NCBI GenBank assembly: GCA_002361595.1 | Contig: DETJ01000001.1 | Coordinates: 1 to 36,994, forward strand | DNA from: Patescibacteria group bacterium UBA3291 | GTDB taxonomy: Bacteria > Patescibacteriota > Gracilibacteria > Absconditabacterales > Absconditicoccaceae | Reading direction: 5' to 3' | Length of the DNA: 36,994 nt | Shown here: positions 29,684 to 36,994 of the stretch, piece after piece | Position numbering within the stretch: position 1 is the stretch's first letter | Layout of the letters: each line of letters opens with the position of its first letter | The notes under the pieces: generated by a model | The model's input: the letters and a program-made list of their open reading frames with translations, nothing else | Databases searched by the model: none | What the model was told of the DNA's origin: nothing | Position numbers and translations under genes: made by a program

Positions 29684-30127
29684 ATGTGAAAGACTCTATC
29701 TAAGGTAACTAAGAAAGTTGCAGTTAAAAAGGCTGTAGTAGAAAATAAAGTAGCAGCTAAAAAAGTAAAAGCAGCTAACAAAGTAGCTGTAAAGAAAAAT
29801 GTAGCTACGAAAAAAGTTGCAGCTAAAAAGACTGCTGTTAAAGCTAAAGCTACTGTTAAGAAAACTGCCGTTAAAACAAAGGCTACTGTTAAGAAAACTG
29901 CCGTTAAAGCAAAGGCTACTGTTAAGAAAGCTGCTGTTAAAGCAAAGGTTGCTGCTAAAAAAACTGCTGTTAAAGCAAAGGTTGCTGCTAAAAAAACTGC
30001 TGTTAAAGCAAAGATTGCTGCTAAAAAAACTGCTGTTAAAGCAAAGGTTGCTGTTAAGAAAGCTGCTGTTAAAGCAAAGGTTGCTGCTAAAAAAACTGCT
30101 GTAAAGAAAGCTGTTAAGAAAAAATAG
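29684..30127 (+). CDS. histone H1-like Lys/Ala-rich repeat protein
   Basis: 147 residues, almost wholly Lys, Ala, Val and Thr, predicted net charge strongly positive. From residue 50 on it consists of eight 11-residue repeats of the type TAVKAKVAAKK. Composition and repeats match the AKK/PAKK-type H1-like proteins (Chlamydia Hc2, Bordetella BpH1) that bind and condense DNA. The second codon is UGA (Met-Gly-Lys), so standard-code annotation would lose the start entirely. The repeat DNA also opens long shadow frames on the other strand. It has its own promoter and probably a terminator at 30154-30195. Confidence 0.85.
29831..30094 (+). repeat. eight 33-base in-frame repeats in the H1-like gene
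   Basis: Eight consecutive 33-base units, each encoding an 11-mer (TAVKAKATVKK in the first, TAVKAKVAAKK in the later ones). Units 4-8 are nearly identical at the DNA level, differing by single bases, so copy number may change by slippage or unequal crossover. Confidence 0.9.
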
Positions 30128-30153
30128 AAAATTTTCTATATTATATATCAAAT

Positions 30154-30195
30154 AAGATTCTCACCGAAATGATATTAAGTAGGTGTGAATTTTTA
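30154..30195 (+). terminator. probable terminator after the H1-like gene
   Basis: Imperfect stem ATTCTCACC / GGTGTGAAT (one mismatch) with a 15-base loop followed by TTTTT. Confidence 0.5.
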
Positions 30196-30199
30196 AAAC

Positions 30200-30500
30200 A
30201 CAAAAAACCAACTCCAATTCATGAAACATGATTTCTACTTTTTTGTCACAAAATAAAATTTCATTCGTTAAGTATAATAGAGGTATATTTAGTTTCATAA
30301 ATCCTTTGTTACATGTTACTTTGAAATGGCTATGCGACATTTGTCTTTGATAATGATCCATCTTGGATTGATGTTTTGCGTAGCGAGTATATTTTAAGGG
30401 GCATATAAGGGATAAAATAGAACTATAAATATATAAGCTACGGAATCACATCAGAACTTCCGTAGCTTTTTCTCGGCTTTACTTTGTAACCCATAATAAA
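30200..30500 (+). other. gene-free stretch with a possible small RNA or peptide and its terminator
   Basis: About 300 bases without a clear gene lie between the H1-like gene and the ABC operon. TATAAT at 30273-30278 has no convincing -35 box. A possible short transcript would run from about 30285 to the terminator at 30435-30473. The only open frame inside is 23 codons (ATG at 30326, hydrophobic, ending TTTTAA), too short to support. The bases GGGGCATATAAGGG near 30399 stand out as G-rich here. Confidence 0.35.
30435..30473 (+). terminator. strong intrinsic terminator in the gene-free stretch
   Basis: Perfect stem AAGCTACGGAA / TTCCGTAGCTT with a 12-base loop and TTTTTC. It is more than 300 bases after the H1-like stop, which already has a terminator, so it may end a separate small transcript. 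Confidence 0.85.
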
Positions 30501-31433
30501 ATGTCTTTAGCAGAACATTCTATGTTGGAGGTAAAAAATGTAAAAAAAGATTTCAAAAGAAGGATTAAAACCTGAAAATGGGTGAAAGATCTTTTTGCAC
30601 CAAAACATGAAAAGTTTCATGCATTGAAAGGTATATCTTTCAACATTCAACAGTGAGAGAAAGTAGCTTTTATCTGACCTAATGGAGCAGGAAAATCTAC
30701 AACGATTAAAGCAATTCTCTGAATTTTACATTATGATAACTGAAAAATCAGAATTTTTGATAAAGATCCGATGATTGAAAGAGAAGAGATTGCTAAACAA
30801 ACTGCATCAGTTTTCGGTCAAAGAAGCCAACTACTCTACCACTTACCTTTGATTGATAGCTTCAACTTCTTCAGAATTATGTATGATATTCCTCAGGATA
30901 AATTTAATGAAAGATTGAATAAGTTTTCTGAAAAATTCTGACTAAAAGAATTTTTGGATCAGCCTGTTAGAAAATTGAGTTTAGGTCAAAGAATGAAATG
31001 AGAAATCGTTGCATCTTTACTCCATGAGCCAAAAGCAATATTCCTAGATGAACCTACAGTTTGACTGGATATTATTGCAAAGAAAGTCTTATATGAAATA
31101 CTAAACGAAATTAACAAAAAAGAAAATGTGACAATTTTTCTGACTTCTCACGATTTGAATGATATAGAAAACTTATGTGATAGAGCAATTATAATCAACA
31201 AATGAGAAATATTGTACGACTGACAATTAGAAGATTTGATGGCTACTCATGCAAACAAAAAATTCATTAGATATAAAGCAAAAGATACTTTACAGCGAGA
31301 AGAAATCGTAATAGAAAATGATCCTCAAGTAGTACAAAAAACTCTGAAATTCTTATTTGAGAATAAGGAAGTAGAAGATGTAAAAGTAGAAAATGTACCA
31401 CTGGAAGATGTAATTGAAGAGTTTTATCATTAA
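30501..31433 (+). CDS. ABC-2 type exporter, ATP-binding subunit
   Basis: 310 residues. Walker A GPNGAGKST at 59-67 (first Gly UGA), Q-loop region ASVFGQRSQLLYHLP, signature LSLGQRMKGE, Walker B AIFLDEPTVGLD and the switch His in FLTSHDLNDIE. The N-terminal insert (KTGKWVKDLFAPKHEKFHALKGISF) is typical of the subfamily paired with ABC-2/DUF990 permeases. A C-terminal extension of about 70 residues follows. The stop is ten bases from the first permease; the three genes form one operon. Substrate unknown. Confidence 0.93.
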
Positions 31434-31443
31434 TCTATCCAAA

Positions 31444-32229
31444 ATGAAAAAATACATACAATTCATGAAATTTGCCATGAAAGAACAACGAGAATATAGA
31501 ACAAACTTTTTCGCGAGTATCGCTACAATGATATTCAATGATGCATGCTTCATGATAATATTCATAATATTCTTGTGATACTTTACTGAAACTGGATTAA
31601 CATTCTGAAATTTCCTAATCCTTTGTTCTATGTCCTGTATGTGATATGGAGTAGTTCACTGATTATTCTCTAATATTTCAAAATTACCTGAAATCATTGA
31701 ACAATGAAAACTTGATTACTATCTGAGTTTTCCTGTCAATCCATTATATTTCTTAATCAGTAAAAAAATCTGAGTTATGGATTTAGGAGATATAATATTC
31801 AGTCTTTCATGCGTAGCAATTTATGCATTTGCATATGCTGATGCTCCAGCATTAATCGTTTTATTGAAAGGATTTACAATCGTGATTCTATCAGCTATAA
31901 TCGTGATATGAATATATATTGTAGTGTGATGTGCTTCATTCTGGATGCAAAAATGATCAAAAGTAGCAAATTTATTTAATAGTATGTTTGTATCGTTTTC
32001 ACAGTATCCACCTGATATTTATGAAGACAAAAAAGTAGTTCTAGTCTTCATGTGTATTCTGCTTTTTCCTTCTTTGATTTTACCATATAAAATGATTATC
32101 TGAACAGCAACTTTACGACAATGGCTATTATTAATATGATTTTGCGTATTGAGTTTAGCGCTATGAATATTCGTATTCAATAAATGATTAAAAAGATATT
32201 CAAGTGGAAACCTAGTTCACCAAATGTAA
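31444..32229 (+). CDS. ABC-2 type exporter, permease subunit 1 (DUF990-like)
   Basis: 261 residues with six hydrophobic segments. The opening MKKYIQFMKFAMKEQREYRTNFF, an amphipathic helix with R/K residues before the first membrane span, and the GKLDYYLSFPVNPLYFL loop are the pattern of the ABC-2 permease group that includes DUF990 proteins. It pairs with the ATPase 10 bases upstream and with a second permease of exactly the same length, so the exporter is probably a heterodimer. UGA provides most Gly in the membrane spans. Confidence 0.88.
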
Positions 32230-32257
32230 ATCATTTTACCACTTAACAGCAAATACA

Positions 32258-33043
32258 ATGCTAAAGTACATAAAAATCTGATTTTACTTCGTGAAAGAAA
32301 TATTCTTCTACATATACATAATAATTCTGGAGAATATTCACTTATTGATGTTCGTTTTCATTATCCCTTTACTAGTTACATTCGGAGCAAATGCAAAATG
32401 AATAGACAACATCTCATGAATTCAAATATGAATGTATGCTTGGTATATTTTTGTAGCGGAATTGATTATGATTAACCGGAGAGATGTAGATATGATAGAA
32501 GAAATTAAATGATGATCAATAGTTACATATTTGAACAAACCTATCTCATTTATCGGATACTATTTCTCTCAGTGATTCTTCAAAAATTTACTGAATATCA
32601 TAGTTATTTCTATTATGTCGTGATGAATTATATTTATCTTCCTATGAAGTTTTCCACGATTCTGACTATGAAAAATGCTCCTATTCTTGATAAGTATGAT
32701 TATCTGAATCTGTATGTTATCGCTGGTTTCATTGATCATTTCGTTATTCGCATTCATACTAGAAGATAGTTCATTCATCAGATTAACTATCAATAAATTA
32801 TATTTCATTTTCGGATGAGTATTCTTTCCTATAAGTATCTACCCTATCCGAATGCAAGAAGTTTCAAAATTTTTACCTTTCCAATATTATATATACTGAC
32901 CTGCAAAATTCTTCACTACATGAGATTTAGAGTTCTTCTTCTCATATCTACCATATCAAGTTTTACGGTTAGTATTACTAATATTCATAGTAAAATTGAT
33001 ATATAGGAAAATGCTTAGAAACGTAGAAATTAATGGAGGATAA
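32258..33043 (+). CDS. ABC-2 type exporter, permease subunit 2 (DUF990-like)
   Basis: 261 residues, six hydrophobic segments, starts 28 bases after permease 1. The loop DVDMIEEIKGGSIVTYLNKP corresponds to the ..EIIEQGKLDYYLSFPVNP loop of permease 1, and FLPFQYYIYGPAKFF is the family's late FPF.Y...P motif. The two are distant paralogues. Most Gly are UGA, which chops the gene into unrelated-looking short frames in the standard code. The operon ends at the bidirectional terminator just after it. Confidence 0.88.
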
Positions 33044-33045
33044 AA

Positions 33046-33080
33046 GAAAAAAGCTGACTCAATTACGAATCAGCTTTTTA
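33046..33080. terminator. bidirectional terminator after the ABC operon
   Basis: Stem AAAAAGCTGA / TCAGCTTTTT with a 13-base loop, A-run left and T-run right; serves the ABC operon and the convergent gene at 33083. Confidence 0.9.
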
Positions 33081-33082
33081 AT

Positions 33083-33457
33083 TTATTTTGACTCTACAAT
33101 ATCCTCTTCCGACTGAAAAGATTTGTTATTGCTCAATTCTCTCAAAGCCTTTACTAATTTTTCAGCTCTTTCTTTATTATTAAAGAATCTTTTGAATAAT
33201 CTGTATTCATCATATAATTCTTGTAATTTCATTTCATACGCATACGGACACTCTTCAGAAAACTTTTCTGATTTTTTAAAAATAACATTAACCAAACGCT
33301 TAAAATCTTCATAAGTTATCACATCTTGGTTTATTATTCTTACAATTCTTTCTGAATGTTTTTCCAATATAGACTTAATTTTTGAATCTTCAATCAACTC
33401 TGGTTTTAAGTATTCTCTGAGCATTTCATAAACACATAAAAATAAAGAATTGACCAT
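33083..33457 (-). CDS. small charged helical protein of unknown function
   Basis: 124 residues from the first ATG, or 113 from the Met at 33424. The second start is attractive: the only promoter seen (TTGACT/TATATT) would start transcription near 33455, inside the longer version. The protein is Glu/Lys/Leu-rich and helical (DFKRLVNVIFKKSEKF, YEMKLQELYDEYRLFKRFF) with no Gly or Trp at all, hence no UGA. It follows the sigma factor gene on the same strand but is separated from it by a terminator. No family recognised. Confidence 0.7.
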   Translation of the reverse strand: MVNSLFLCVYEMLREYLKPELIEDSKIKSILEKHSERIVRIINQDVITYEDFKRLVNVIFKKSEKFSEECPYAYEMKLQELYDEYRLFKRFFNNKERAEKLVKALRELSNNKSFQSEEDIVESK

Positions 33458-33461
33458 ATAA

Positions 33462-33489
33462 AATATATGTATTTATATATAAAAGTCAA
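33462..33489 (-). promoter_or_regulatory. promoter of the small charged protein gene
   Basis: Minus strand TTGACT (33489-33484), 16 bases, TATATT (33467-33462). Its closeness to the first ATG implies a leaderless message or use of the Met at 33424. Confidence 0.5.
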
Positions 33490-33505
33490 TATTTCGTTTT
33501 TATAG

Positions 33506-33540
33506 AAAAAAGCTGACCCAAATTAATGAATTAGCTTTTT
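33506..33540 (-). terminator. terminator of the sigma factor gene
   Basis: Minus-strand stem AAAAAGCTAA / T-CAGCTTTTTT (imperfect), T-run, overlapping the sigma stop codon; another AGCTGA-type element. Confidence 0.7.
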
Positions 33541-34582
33541 ACTTGATATATTTTCTTAACAATTCAGTCTGAATATCTCTTTCTAGAATTCTAAGAATTT
33601 TTTCTTTTTTTATTCTTATTCTTTCTCTCGTTGTACGAAAATAATCGGCCAATTCATCAAGATCATATTCTTTATATCAGTCCAAACCGTAGTACATTTT
33701 TATTAATTTTATTTGCTCTTCGTCTAATTTATTCAAAACTCTATTCAAGTCATATATTAAAGATTCTCTATCCATTGGTTGCCATTTTTCTCAATCTTTA
33801 TCAATCAATAAATCGCTTAAACAAGTTTCTTCATCAGATGAGCCGAACAAATCTCACATACCTCATACAATTTTATGACTTAATTTATCATCTTTTTTGG
33901 ATAATTCTTTAATGTTTGTGTCTAAAGATACGATACCATTAACCAAATTATTATAGTATTGTACATTTGTTATAAAACTCTCAGATCAATCTTTACTATA
34001 AAAATTTAACAATTCTTCATCTTGTGGCTCCCTTTGATTCTTTTGGATAAAATTTTCTATGTATTCACCCATTTTCTTTACTTTGCATATTGGAACTCCT
34101 CATTCCGAAGCAGATCAAAAAAAACGATTATCGTATTTTACATAATGTAACATACTAGATTTGATACTATGTTGGGCATATGTTATAAATCTTCACTTAT
34201 TATCTGGGATATATTTTTGAGCAGCCTTTATCAGTCAAATATTTCATGCTTGAATTAGATCTTCCAAATATATATCTCTACAGTTATATTGTTTTTGTAG
34301 GCCTGCTAAAAAATGCTTAGCCATATAAATAACAAATCTCAAATTTGAAAGAATTACCTTATCAAATGCAGCTTTATTTCATGTCTTTATATATTTATCA
34401 AATAATTCTTTTTCTTCATCTTCCGTTAAAAGATTATCATTTTTTTCTCCCTCCACTTTTTTCAAATCATTAAATATATAAGCCTTAATATTTCTTTTTT
34501 TCTTACCCTGAAAAACAGAGTTTTCTGACTCTTTTACATCCTCTACATATTTGTTTGTTAATAATTCATCATTTTCAGACAT
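33539..34582 (-). CDS. divergent sigma70-family RNA polymerase sigma factor
   Basis: 347 residues. A charged N-terminal 50 residues precede region 1.2-like LLTEDEEKELFDKYI. Region 2 is clear (NLRFVIYMAKHF, then DLIQAGNIGLIKAAQKYI) but carries an insert of about 12 residues (LAGLQKQYNCRDIYLE) before DLIQ. The 2.3-2.4 part reads RFITYAQHSIKSSMLHYV where primary sigma factors have FSTYATWWIRQAI: the paired Trp used in promoter melting are missing. Region 4 is at the C-terminus (DEEQIKLIKMYYGLDGYKEYDLDELADYF, with RTTRERIRIKKERILRIL as the helix-turn-helix). It is thus a group 3-like alternative sigma or a highly diverged one. It has its own TTGACA promoter. Confidence 0.88.
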
Positions 34583-34625
34583 TATTAATTCTCATGTATA
34601 AAATCTCATAAATATCAGCATATTA

Positions 34626-34653
34626 TGTATAATTATTTTATCAAAAATGTCAA
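34626..34653 (-). promoter_or_regulatory. promoter of the sigma factor gene
   Basis: Minus strand TTGACA (34653-34648), 16 bases, TATACA (34631-34626), 44 bases before the ATG. Confidence 0.6.
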
Positions 34654-34669
34654 TATATCTTTTTCACTA

Positions 34670-34703
34670 AAAAAAAGCTGACTCTATCAGGAATCAGCCT
34701 TTT
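34670..34703 (-). terminator. terminator of the slipin gene
   Basis: Minus-strand stem AAGGCTGA / TCAGCTTTT followed by TTTTT; AGCTGA type. Confidence 0.82.
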
Positions 34704-34720
34704 AATTATATTCAAACTAA

Positions 34721-35509
34721 TTATTCAGATTTATGACTTTTTTGAGTATAAGCCTTTGCCGCTTCTCCAAATCCTTTAACAGCTTCAAGTAATTCCATAG
34801 GGATCATCCAAATAGTAGTATTAGATTGGTCGCTTGAAAGATCGTTAATTGATTGTAAAGTTCTCAAATGCAAAGCTCCAGGAGTCTTTGAAAGCATTGT
34901 AGCAGCTTCTACTAAGTTTTGAGCAGATGCTAATTCTCACTCTGAAGTAATAATCTTAGCTCTCTTTTCTCTTTCAGCTTCAGCTTGTTTTCAGATAGTT
35001 CTCTGAAGTTCAGCAGGGATAATGATATCTTTCAATTCAACTGAAAGTACATCTACTCCCCAAGAGTCAGATTTTTCATCAACGATAGCCTTGATTTTAT
35101 GACTTGCTTCTTCTCTTTTTGCAAGCAATTCATCAAGTTCGAACTGTCCAACAATATTTCTCATTGTAGTTTGAGCGAACTGAGTCATTGCATAGTCGAG
35201 ATACTTAACATTAATCACAGCCTTATTTACTTCTTCCTCTTTGACTTTATAATAAAGTACAGCATTAATTGAACAAGAGATATTATCCTTCGTCATAGCT
35301 TCCTGACTAGGAACATCTACAGCCTTTTCTCTGATATCTACCGTCTGTGTAGTCTGAATAAAAGGAATAATAACTCTGAGTCCTGGTCTAAGAATTCCTG
35401 AATACCTTCAAAGCGTAAATAAAACTTTCCTCTCGTACTGGTTAACTACTCTTAGTCATGCAATAAGTACTACGATGACTATGAAAACCAAAAATCAAGC
35501 GAATCCCAT
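34721..35509 (-). CDS. slipin / stomatin-like SPFH-domain membrane protein
   Basis: 262 residues. One N-terminal membrane hairpin or helix (FLVFIVIVVLIAGLRVV) leads into the SPFH domain: NQYERKVLFTLGRYSGILRPG, VIIPFIQTTQTVDIREKAVDVP, SQEAMTKDNI, SINAVLYYKV, and TTMRNIVGQFELDELLAKREE, followed by WGVDVLSVELKDIIIP and a Glu/Ala coiled coil (QAEAEREKRAKIITSEGE). This is the classic order for stomatin-type slipins, which form ring oligomers and organise membrane domains. The usual partner, a NfeD-type membrane protease, is not adjacent. Several Gly are UGA. Confidence 0.95.
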
Positions 35510-35699
35510 AGTAATATTTGGTAATAAAATAAAATACAAATTAACAATTTCTATATAAAAATAATTTTTCATTTTTCAAGAGATTAGAATAAAAAATCCC
35601 AGAAAAAAAATATCAAATTACATAGCAAAAACTCTAATAAAAATCTGATTTTTATATTGTCAAATCTTTTAATAAAAAACTCTTGATTTTTAGAAAAAG

Positions 35700-35736
35700 A
35701 ATCTTAATTTAGAGTCATATATAAATCTTAATTTAG
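35700..35736. repeat. direct repeat upstream of the antitoxin gene (possible operator)
   Basis: AATCTTAATTTAG occurs twice, at 35700-35712 and 35724-35736, 24 bases apart, and ends 18 bases before the start of the Phd-like gene. Two turns of helix apart and in the promoter region, it would suit autoregulation. The 245 bases between the slipin and antitoxin genes hold nothing else I can support. Confidence 0.45.
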
Positions 35737-35754
35737 CTCTTTATTTAGTGTTTG

Positions 35755-35976
35755 ATGCTTACAGACCAATGTGTTTCAGTAACAGATCTAAAGAAAAACA
35801 TGAACGCTTATGTTAAAGATCTAAGAAAAGATAAAATCATTTTTGTGAATAATGCACCTGTCGCAGTTCTCATAGATATCAAAAAATATGAAAAAATGAT
35901 ACGCGAGGGTAATTTTTTAAATATATGAATAGAAACACAGCAACCAGCCAAAAGAGGATTCAGAAAGCAGAAGTAA
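35755..35976 (+). CDS. Phd/YefM-family antitoxin-like protein
   Basis: 73 residues. MLTDQCVSVTDLKKNMNAYV followed by KDLRKDKIIFVNNAPVAVLID and YEKMI is the Phd/YefM N-terminal DNA-binding fold: the initial beta strand with V[ST]..[LA]K..., then ...PVAVL[IM].[LI].[ED]Y. The C-terminal toxin-binding tail is short (QQPAKRGFRKQK) and basic. One Gly is UGA. No RelE, YoeB or Doc-like toxin follows; the next gene is a helix-turn-helix protein. It may be an orphan antitoxin turned transcription regulator, or it may pair with a toxin elsewhere. Confidence 0.78.
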
Positions 35977-36009
35977 TTCAGATTTTTTTATTTCATATGT
36001 AATTATGCC

Positions 36010-36306
36010 ATGCAAAAATTTGTATCATTACAGGAAATCATTGAAATCTACTGTATCTCTCGAAAATTAGTCAGAGATATACTCAGACATTATAGCGTCG
36101 ATTGTTACAAACAAGACGAAACTATCTATATCGATCTCAAAAAGTTTCACAAAATCTATACTTCAAAATATAATCCCGCACTATTCACTTTAGAAGAAAA
36201 ATCAACAATAGAAAATAGTCTGAATAGAACATTCTTCAACATCTTTTCTGAGCCTGTGGATTGTAAACAGAGATTGAGAAAACTTGTTATGAGTTATGCT
36301 GGATAA
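36010..36306 (+). CDS. helix-turn-helix DNA-binding protein (excisionase/MerR-like N-terminus)
   Basis: 98 residues. MQKFVSLQEIIEIYCISRKL with VRDILRHYSVDCYKQDETIY then IDLKKF is the layout of the short winged helix-turn-helix of excisionase/DUF-type HTH_17 domains: helix, turn (CISRKLVRDIL), then a wing with a basic/aromatic edge. The C-terminal half (NPALFTLEEKSTIENSLNRT, CKQRLRKLVMSYAG) is of unknown fold. It starts 33 bases after the antitoxin-like gene, which suggests a shared transcript, and a terminator follows. An upstream ATG at 36005 is in another frame. Function unknown beyond likely DNA binding. Confidence 0.68.
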   Translation: MQKFVSLQEIIEIYCISRKLVRDILRHYSVDCYKQDETIYIDLKKFHKIYTSKYNPALFTLEEKSTIENSLNRTFFNIFSEPVDCKQRLRKLVMSYAG

Positions 36307-36321
36307 GTAACTTCGTATACC

Positions 36322-36358
36322 AAAAAAAACTGACTTTAAATGGAGTCAGTTTTTTTTC
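36322..36358 (+). terminator. terminator after the helix-turn-helix gene
   Basis: Stem AAAAAACTGACT / AGTCAGTTTTTT with loop TTAAATGG and a longer T-run. Confidence 0.93.
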
Positions 36359-36360
36359 GT

Positions 36361-36388
36361 TTGCCTTTCAGCTTTTTTTCTCTATACA
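36361..36388 (+). promoter_or_regulatory. promoter of ligA (TTGC type)
   Basis: TTGCCT at 36361-36366, 16 bases, TATACA at 36383-36388; it begins three bases after the preceding terminator. Confidence 0.55.
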
Positions 36389-36422
36389 TTAAACTAATAA
36401 AATTTACCTAACAACGAATTAA

Positions 36423-36994
36423 ATGACTCTTTCAGAGCAGACTCAATATCTACAAAAACTCATAAATACTCCTGACTTATCCAAGCTCCAAAATATTGGA
36501 GAGATTTATCAAGAATTGATAGATTGTATCACTGAGCATAATCGCCGTTATTATCTACAAAATGCTCCAATAATCTCTGACTTTGAATATGATCAGCTTT
36601 TTAATTTTCTTAAAAGAATTGAATCTGAATTTCCTCAACTGATTACTTCAAACTCCCCTACTCAGGCCTTAATCTGACAAGTAAGTGAATGATTTGAAAA
36701 AGCTGACCACAAAACTCCGTTACTCTCTCTGGAAAATAGTTATAATACCGAAGATTTGAGAGAGTTTGATGAAAGAATTCAAAAAGCTCTAACTAAAGAA
36801 TGAATTTATAAATATTTCTACATCGTAGAGCCTAAATATGATGGTCTATCTGTAGAACTGATTTATAAAGATGGAAAATTCAAGCAAGCGATTACTCGTG
36901 GAGATGGATATGTAGGAGATGACATTACTACTAATGTGAAAATGATAGATAATATCCCAAAAATTCTGAATCAAAATCTGAAACTCCTTCGTGT
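36423..36994 (+). CDS. ligA: NAD-dependent DNA ligase (N-terminal part, cut by window end)
   Basis: The first 190 residues of LigA, which seals DNA nicks with NAD. The Ia domain shows EHNRRYYLQNAPIISDFEYDQLF (the NAD-binding YY..D...S D.EYD pattern). The adenylation domain starts with TPLLSLENSYN, and EPKYDGLSVELIY gives the KxDG motif with catalytic Lys at about residue 138. ITRGDGYVGDDITTNV is the next family block. Conserved Gly are partly UGA (LIGQVSEGF). The reading frame is open to the window end. Confidence 0.95.

Noticed and set aside
29696..30151. 151-residue Asn/Ser/Phe-rich reading frame on the minus strand, and a 95-residue Leu/Lys one on the plus strand in another frame
   Set aside because: Both are shadows of the in-frame 33-base repeats of the H1-like gene; their composition simply mirrors the AAA/GCT repeat codons.
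36010..36306. Toxin of a toxin-antitoxin pair with the Phd-like gene
   Set aside because: The sequence has a helix-turn-helix N-terminus and none of the RelE/YoeB/Doc motifs, so a toxin call is not supported.
1..36994. tRNA, rRNA or CRISPR loci
   Set aside because: I looked for T-loop/CCA patterns, conserved rRNA blocks and regularly spaced repeats and found none. A covariance search would be needed to exclude an odd tRNA.

Overview
The window comes from a bacterium that reads UGA as glycine (genetic code 25), as Absconditabacteria (SR1) and Gracilibacteria do. In-frame UGA falls on glycines that are nearly invariant in well-known families: the AspRS motif 3 (GVPPHGGCAFGLDR, three UGA), the PilB Walker A loop (GPTGSGKTT, two UGA), the ABC Walker A (first Gly) and the GHG motif of a SpoIID domain. 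Read with UGA as stop, almost every gene falls apart; read with only UAA/UAG as stops, the window is densely packed with about 32 genes. The low-GC sequence, a form II/III-type RuBisCO and an archaeal-type AMP phosphorylase favour Absconditabacteria over Gracilibacteria, but this is inference because no rRNA is present.

Layout. 1-385: the end of an unidentified gene and a GC-richer cluster of perfect hairpins. 386-2881 (minus): gatC - aspS - small membrane protein. 3007-3786 (minus): secreted/membrane protein. 3903-4505 (minus): a roughly 600-base promoter-to-terminator interval without a convincing gene, a candidate structured RNA. 4750-5097: a small membrane protein with foreign codon use. 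5217-5936: phosphatidylserine decarboxylase. 6056-12839: two giant tandem paralogues of unknown function. 12886-14466: AMP phosphorylase. 14488-16162 (minus): recX - rseP. 16312-17092: a small protein and a zinc-metallopeptidase-like protein. 17187-19605: PilB-type ATPase and RNase HII. 19610-20992 (minus): two membrane proteins. 21149-23182: a cell-wall amidase fused to a SpoIID domain. 23269-25368: EF-G. 25446-25634 (minus): Cys-rich miniprotein. 25845-27839: RuBisCO plus an unknown partner gene. 27973-29571: LysRS. 29684-30127: histone H1-like Lys/Ala repeat protein. 30501-33043: three-gene ABC-2 exporter. 33083-35509 (minus): small unknown protein, divergent sigma factor, slipin. 35755-36306: Phd-like antitoxin and a helix-turn-helix protein. 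36423-end: NAD-dependent DNA ligase, cut by the window edge.

Functionally the window holds information-processing genes (AspRS, GatC, LysRS, EF-G, RNase HII, ligase, sigma), envelope genes and two of the three enzymes of the AMP salvage route: AMP phosphorylase gives ribose-1,5-bisphosphate, a missing isomerase would give RuBP, and RuBisCO carboxylates it to 3-phosphoglycerate. Transcription signals are easy to see. Strong intrinsic terminators, many sharing an AGCTGA stem, sit between genes. Promoters fall into a TTGACA type and a TTGC(A/T)T type, both with 16-17 base spacers. Shine-Dalgarno sequences are mostly absent. Strongest leads: the giant paralogue pair, the candidate ncRNA, the RuBisCO partner gene and the aberrant sigma factor together with the two promoter classes.
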